DNA of 64,000 nucleotides from Caballeronia sp. SBC1 (GTDB lineage Bacteria > Pseudomonadota > Gammaproteobacteria > Burkholderiales > Burkholderiaceae). Made by a program: the position numbers and the translations under genes. The stretch covers positions 558,001 through 622,000 of the forward strand of contig NZ_CP049156.1 in assembly GCF_011493005.1 (NCBI RefSeq), read 5' to 3'. Of the stretch, positions 60,146-64,000 are shown piece after piece. Position 1 is the stretch's first letter; each line of letters opens with the position of its first letter. The notes below the pieces were generated by a model. It worked only from the letters and a program-made list of their open reading frames with translations. It searched no databases and was not told the DNA's origin.

Positions 60146-60751
60146 GTGAGCAGGGACGCTGTCAGCCCAAGTTTGACGAACACGAAGACGAAGCGCGCGA
60201 TCAGCCGGCGCTCGCTCCTGACGCTTGCGTGCAGCGCGGTGCTGTTGTCCGCATGCGGTTTCCAGTTGCGTGGCCAGCAGGACTACGCGTTCAAGCGCCT
60301 CGCCATTGTCGGGGGCTCGCCGGAAATGCTCGGACGCCTCCAGCGCGTGGTGGAAGGCGGCAGCGACACCGTGGTCGTCAAGGCGACCGAAAAGCCCGAC
60401 GCTGTCCTTACTCTGGGCGGCGGCACCGGCATGAAGACCTTGAGCCTGAATGCGCAAGGTGTCGTGCAGGAGTACGAACTCGACTACAACCTGACTTACT
60501 CAATGGTGGGTGCCGACGGTACCTTGCTGATTCCGCCTAGCGTGATTTCGCTGAATCGTGCGCTGACGTATAGCGATCAGTACACGCTGGCGAAGGGTAT
60601 TGAAGCGCAGACGCTGTATCGCGACATGCAGTTCGACGCCGTGGACCAACTGACGCGCCGGCTTGCTGTCGTGCGTTCGCTGCATCCGGCGCCGAATGAA
60701 GCGCTACCGGGTATTGCGCCACGTGCACCGTTGCCTGTGCCGCCGCTCTAA
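60146..60751 (+). CDS. lptE: LPS-assembly lipoprotein LptE
   Basis: A lipoprotein that plugs the LptD outer-membrane channel during LPS export. The lipobox is in RSLLTLACSAVLLSACGFQLRG, the CGFxLRG start that is diagnostic of LptE. The mature part has FKRLAIVGGSPEMLGRLQRVV and YELDYNLTYSMVGADG. I chose GTG at 60146 (201 residues) because TGGAGG lies 5 nt upstream; the ATG at 60104 overlapping the leuS stop (215 residues) is an alternative, which would give an unusually long leader. The signal contains SRRSLLTL, resembling a twin-arginine motif, although LptE is normally Sec-exported. It lies in the leuS-lptE-holA order typical of proteobacteria. Confidence 0.9.
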   Translation: MSRDAVSPSLTNTKTKRAISRRSLLTLACSAVLLSACGFQLRGQQDYAFKRLAIVGGSPEMLGRLQRVVEGGSDTVVVKATEKPDAVLTLGGGTGMKTLSLNAQGVVQEYELDYNLTYSMVGADGTLLIPPSVISLNRALTYSDQYTLAKGIEAQTLYRDMQFDAVDQLTRRLAVVRSLHPAPNEALPGIAPRAPLPVPPL

Positions 60752-60778
60752 GCGCACAAACACGCCACGCCACAAACC

Positions 60779-61903
60779 ATGCAACTTCGACTCGACGCGC
60801 TCGACGCGCACCTCGCGAAAGGGCTGAAAGGCTTGTACGTCGTTTATGGCGACGAGCATCTGCTCGCGCAGGAAGCGTGCGACAAGATTCGCGCGAGCGC
60901 CCGGGCGCAGGGTTTCACGGACCGCTCGGTGTTTGTAGTCGATCGTTACTTCGACTGGAGTTCGCTGCTCGGTGCGAGCCAGTCGATGTCGCTCTTCGGC
61001 GACCGCCAACTGGTCGAGTTGCGCATTCCCACGGGCAAGCCCGGCAAGGAAGGCGGCGAGGCGCTGAAAACGCTGGCCGGCGCCGATAACCCCGACGTTC
61101 TCACGCTCATCACCTTGCCGCGGCTCGACGCCGCTACGCAAAAGTCCGCGTGGTTCACCGCGTTGAGCGGGCCGGGCGTGATGATGAAAATCGACCCGGT
61201 TGAACGCGCGCAGTTGCCCATGTGGATCGGGCAGCGGCTGAGCGCGCAAAACCAGCGTGTCGCGCCGGGCGAAGACGGGCGGCGCGCGCTGGTGTTCATC
61301 GCGGAACGGGTGGAAGGCAATTTGCTCGCCGCGCATCAGGAAATCCTGAAGCTTGGGCTTTTGCATCCGGCGGGCGTGCTCACGTTTGAACAGATCCACG
61401 ACGCCGTTCTCAACGTCGCGCGCTACGACGTGTTCAAGCTCAACGAAGCCATGCTGACCGGCGACGTCGGGCGTCTGACGCGCATGCTCGACGGCCTGAA
61501 AGGCGAGGGCGAAGCCGGGACGCTCGTGATCTGGGCGCTCGTCGAAGAAATACGTACGTTGCTGCGAATGAAACGCGGTGTCGCAGCGGGCAAGCCGCTC
61601 GCCACGCTGTTGCGCGAGAACCGTGTCTGGGGGCCGCGCGAACGTCTGATCGGGCCTGCACTCTCGCGCGTGACCGAGGCGGCGCTTGAAAAGGCGTTGT
61701 CGCTGGCGGCGAAGCTGGATCGGCAAGTTAAAGGCCTGTCCGGCGGCGGTGGTCCGCGAGGCAGCACGAACCCCGGAGATCCGCCGCCCAATCCATGGGA
61801 CGGCATGTTCGAGCTCGCGATGACCGTCGCGTCGTCGGGCAGTCCGCTGCAGGGCAAAGTGCCCGGCACTCCGCCAACGCCCGCTGGCAAGCGCCCGGCC
61901 TGA
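60779..61903 (+). CDS. holA: DNA polymerase III subunit delta
   Basis: A 374-residue delta subunit, the clamp-opening wrench of the clamp loader. Conserved parts are [90 protein letters not shown], and in domain [51 protein letters not shown] Gly/Pro-rich tail of about 60 residues ([27 protein letters not shown]...) extends past the usual end. The start is ATG at 60779, 28 nt after lptE. Confidence 0.95.
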   Translation: MQLRLDALDAHLAKGLKGLYVVYGDEHLLAQEACDKIRASARAQGFTDRSVFVVDRYFDWSSLLGASQSMSLFGDRQLVELRIPTGKPGKEGGEALKTLAGADNPDVLTLITLPRLDAATQKSAWFTALSGPGVMMKIDPVERAQLPMWIGQRLSAQNQRVAPGEDGRRALVFIAERVEGNLLAAHQEILKLGLLHPAGVLTFEQIHDAVLNVARYDVFKLNEAMLTGDVGRLTRMLDGLKGEGEAGTLVIWALVEEIRTLLRMKRGVAAGKPLATLLRENRVWGPRERLIGPALSRVTEAALEKALSLAAKLDRQVKGLSGGGGPRGSTNPGDPPPNPWDGMFELAMTVASSGSPLQGKVPGTPPTPAGKRPA

Positions 61904-61988
61904 CAACGGCTTAAAATCGATGTTCTTCGGCGACGAAAGCCGAACACCGCGTCCGATCAAGCGCCGAACGAACCCCAAGAGAATGACG

Positions 61989-63266
61989 ATGACCCACATC
62001 GACGAATACATGACCGACCTCGGCCGCCGCGCGCGCCGGGCTTCACGCGCGATGGCGCGTGCATCGACGGCTGCGAAGAATGCCGCCCTCGAAGCCATAG
62101 CGAACGCTATTGAACGTGAGCGCGCTGCGTTGAAGGACGCGAACGCGCGGGATCTCGCCCGCGCCCGCGACAAAGGCCATGACGCGGCGTTCATCGACCG
62201 CCTGACGCTCTCCGATAAAGCCCTGAACACCATGATCGAAGGTTTGCGGCAAGTCGCCGCGCTGGCCGATCCCATTGGTGAAATAAGCGGTTTGAAATAT
62301 CGGCCGAGCGGGATTCAGGTCGGGCAAATGCGCGTGCCGCTTGGTGTGATTGGCATCATTTATGAGTCGCGGCCGAATGTGACTATCGACGCCGCCGCGC
62401 TGTGTCTGAAGTCGGGCAACGCGGCCATTCTGCGCGGCGGTTCCGAGGCGCTGGAATGCAACGCGGCGCTGGCGAAATTGATCGGTGAGGGATTAGAGGC
62501 AGCCAGCTTGCCGCAAGACGCGGTGCAAGTTGTCTCCACGGCCGACCGCGCGGCGGTGGGCAAGTTGATCACCATGACCGAGTTCGTCGATGTGATCGTC
62601 CCGCGCGGCGGCAAGGGCCTGATTGCGCGGCTCATGGAAGAGGCGCGCGTGCCGATGATCAAGCATCTCGATGGCATCTGCCACGTCTACGTGGACGATC
62701 GCGCTGACCTCGTGAAAGCGTTCAACGTGTGCGACAACGCCAAGACGCATCGGTACGGTACCTGCAACACCATGGAAACGCTGTTGATCGCCAAAGGCAT
62801 CGCGGCCGAGGCGTTACCCATGTTCGCACGCGAGTTCGTGGCCAAGGACGTGGAGCTGCGCGTTGACGGCGCCGCGCGGGCTGTTCTTGAAGCAGCAGCG
62901 TTCGAAGGACCGCTTACCGACGCCACCGATGCCGACTGGAGCACGGAATACCTCGCGCCCATCTTGTCGATCAAGCTGGTGGAAGGGTTGGACGAAGCTA
63001 TCGAGCACATCAACACCTTCAGTTCGAATCACACTGACGCCATTGTCACGGAAGACCACGACCGCGCCATGCGCTTTCTTCGCGAAGTCGATTCAGCGAG
63101 CGTGATGGTCAATGCATCGACGCGTTTCGCCGATGGTTTCGAATTTGGCCTTGGTGCGGAGATCGGCATCTCGAACGACAAGTTGCACGCGCGCGGACCG
63201 GTTGGACTGGACGGTTTGACATCGTTGAAATACGTGGTGTTAGGCCACGGTGAAGTACGTCAATAA
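61989..63266 (+). CDS. proA: Gamma-glutamyl phosphate reductase (glutamate-5-semialdehyde dehydrogenase)
   Basis: A 425-residue ProA, the second step of proline synthesis. Family segments are [91 protein letters not shown] (catalytic Cys) and [47 protein letters not shown]. Two ATG codons are close: 61983 and 61989. The second ([19 protein letters not shown]) is better spaced from AAGAGA. It begins 85 nt after holA on the same strand. Confidence 0.96.
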   Translation: MTHIDEYMTDLGRRARRASRAMARASTAAKNAALEAIANAIERERAALKDANARDLARARDKGHDAAFIDRLTLSDKALNTMIEGLRQVAALADPIGEISGLKYRPSGIQVGQMRVPLGVIGIIYESRPNVTIDAAALCLKSGNAAILRGGSEALECNAALAKLIGEGLEAASLPQDAVQVVSTADRAAVGKLITMTEFVDVIVPRGGKGLIARLMEEARVPMIKHLDGICHVYVDDRADLVKAFNVCDNAKTHRYGTCNTMETLLIAKGIAAEALPMFAREFVAKDVELRVDGAARAVLEAAAFEGPLTDATDADWSTEYLAPILSIKLVEGLDEAIEHINTFSSNHTDAIVTEDHDRAMRFLREVDSASVMVNASTRFADGFEFGLGAEIGISNDKLHARGPVGLDGLTSLKYVVLGHGEVRQ

Positions 63267-63296
63267 AGCACGCCAATAAGCGAGAAAACACCCCCG

Positions 63297-63713
63297 ATGC
63301 TCTGGATCAAATCGCTGCATATAGTATTAGTGGCCTCGTGGTTTGCTGGCCTGTTCTACCTGCCGCGCATTTTTGTGAATCTCGCGATGGAAACCGAGCC
63401 GGCGGCCACCGCCCGCTTGCTTGTCATGGCGCGCAAGCTGTTTCGGTTCATGACGTTCATCGCGGTGCCGGCGCTGGCGTGCGGCCTGTGGCTGTTCTTG
63501 GTTGTAGGGATTGGGCAAGGTCAGGGGTGGATGCATGCCAAGCTCGGCATAGTTGTCCTGATCATTATTTATCATGCGTATTGCGGCGTTTTGCTGCGTA
63601 CGTTCGCGCGTGGTGAGAACAAGCGCTCGGACAAGTGGTACAGAATGTTCAACGAGTTGCCGGTTCTGGGCTTGCTTGGCGCGACCTTATTGGTTGTGAT
63701 CAAGCCGTTCTGA
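63297..63713 (+). CDS. hemJ: Protoporphyrinogen oxidase HemJ-like membrane protein (CopD family)
   Basis: A 138-residue integral membrane protein. Four hydrophobic stretches are visible: WIKSLHIVLVASWFAGLFYL with the conserved His8, FMTFIAVPALACGLWLFLVV, HAKLGIVVLIIIYHAYCGVLL, and PVLGLLGATLLVVIKPF. HemJ oxidises protoporphyrinogen to protoporphyrin in haem synthesis, upstream of HemH, which is present at 21.5 kb. It follows proA by 30 nt and is followed by a terminator at 63742. Confidence 0.9.
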   Translation: MLWIKSLHIVLVASWFAGLFYLPRIFVNLAMETEPAATARLLVMARKLFRFMTFIAVPALACGLWLFLVVGIGQGQGWMHAKLGIVVLIIIYHAYCGVLLRTFARGENKRSDKWYRMFNELPVLGLLGATLLVVIKPF

Positions 63714-63741
63714 ATCTCATCAGCGTGTTGCAGTAACAGAA

Positions 63742-63769
63742 ATGCCGGCCACCAAGTGCCGGCGTTTTT
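63742..63769 (+). terminator. Rho-independent terminator after hemJ
   Basis: ATGCCGGC (63742-63749) pairs with GCCGGCGT (63758-63765), with one wobble, around an 8-nt loop, and five T residues follow. It lies 28 nt after the hemJ stop. Confidence 0.8.
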
Positions 63770-63907
63770 GCATCTGGACTAAACGCACGTATTTGCCGCG
63801 ATTTGCCGCGTTCGGGATCGAGTTCCTGCAGAGAGGGTCCGCACGGTCACCGTGGTGCCGGAATTTGCTTCGGGATATGGGCGCACCGAACCCAAGCTGC
63901 TGCGCGC

Positions 63908-64000
63908 TCAATCTACTCGGCCCACTTGTTCCCACGCTTCATTCGCCTCGGCGATGATCTGTCTGACCAGGTCAGCCGAAGTCTCCACGATCGCGTATTC
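63908..64000 (-). CDS. C-terminal end of an unknown gene (partial)
   Basis: A minus-strand frame is open from the right edge of the window to TGA at 63910-63908. Its last 30 residues include ETSADLVRQIIAEANEAW and end GRVD. They read as a plausible amphipathic helix but are too short to identify. Confidence 0.35.
   Translation of the reverse strand, partial: EYAIVETSADLVRQIIAEANEAWEQVGRVD

Overview
The window looks like a core-chromosome segment of a high-GC betaproteobacterium in the Burkholderiaceae, most like Paraburkholderia, Caballeronia or Burkholderia. The reasons are the protein sequences themselves (GlcD/GlcE, HrcA, Hsp15, OmlA/BamE, PanB, a PabB-PabC fusion), the recognisable gene order (hrcA / hemH-hslR / grpE-trx-dnaK-dnaJ; dapB-exbB-exbD / leuS-lptE-holA-proA) and the strong GC bias, which creates many long antisense shadow ORFs. 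Genus-level placement is inference. I see no transposase, integrase, CRISPR array, rRNA or tRNA.

Layout. 1-4.7 kb: glycolate/lactate-type flavin oxidases (glcE partial, glcD and a D-lactate-dehydrogenase-like paralogue, all minus), then cobalamin adenosyltransferase. 4.7-7.5 kb: NO-detoxifying flavohaemoglobin hmp behind an NsrR-type operator, facing aroG. Upstream of aroG lies a complete aromatic-amino-acid attenuator: leader peptide with FYFYFFW, three mutually exclusive hairpins and a T tract. 7.5-20 kb: tldD, a nitrilase-family amidase, a YhdP/AsmA-like giant, glnE, recN and nadK. 20-28.2 kb: heat-shock block hrcA, hemH, hslR, grpE, a thioredoxin-like gene with a CFNC site, dnaK and dnaJ; two sigma-32-like promoters share the same ten bases. 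28.2-36 kb: folate and coenzyme genes (pabBC, panB, a deoxynucleoside kinase, folK), pcnB, a HAD phosphatase and hda, mostly one minus-strand run, plus a DUF29 gene interrupted by one amber codon. 36-45.4 kb: purM, a SWIM-SNF2 helicase, pncC, pgpA, thiL and maeB.

45.4-64 kb: an RNase Sa-like lipoprotein with a barstar gene overlapping it by 4 nt, rsmE, a VOC protein, tkt-gap, fur, bamE, dapB, exbB-exbD, a lone fimbrial adhesin-like gene, leuS-lptE-holA-proA and hemJ. The least ordinary parts are the aroG attenuator, the RNase/barstar pair, the hmp palindrome that takes in the ribosome-binding site, the isolated fimbrial gene between exbD and leuS, and several small or broken genes. Everything else is mostly housekeeping.
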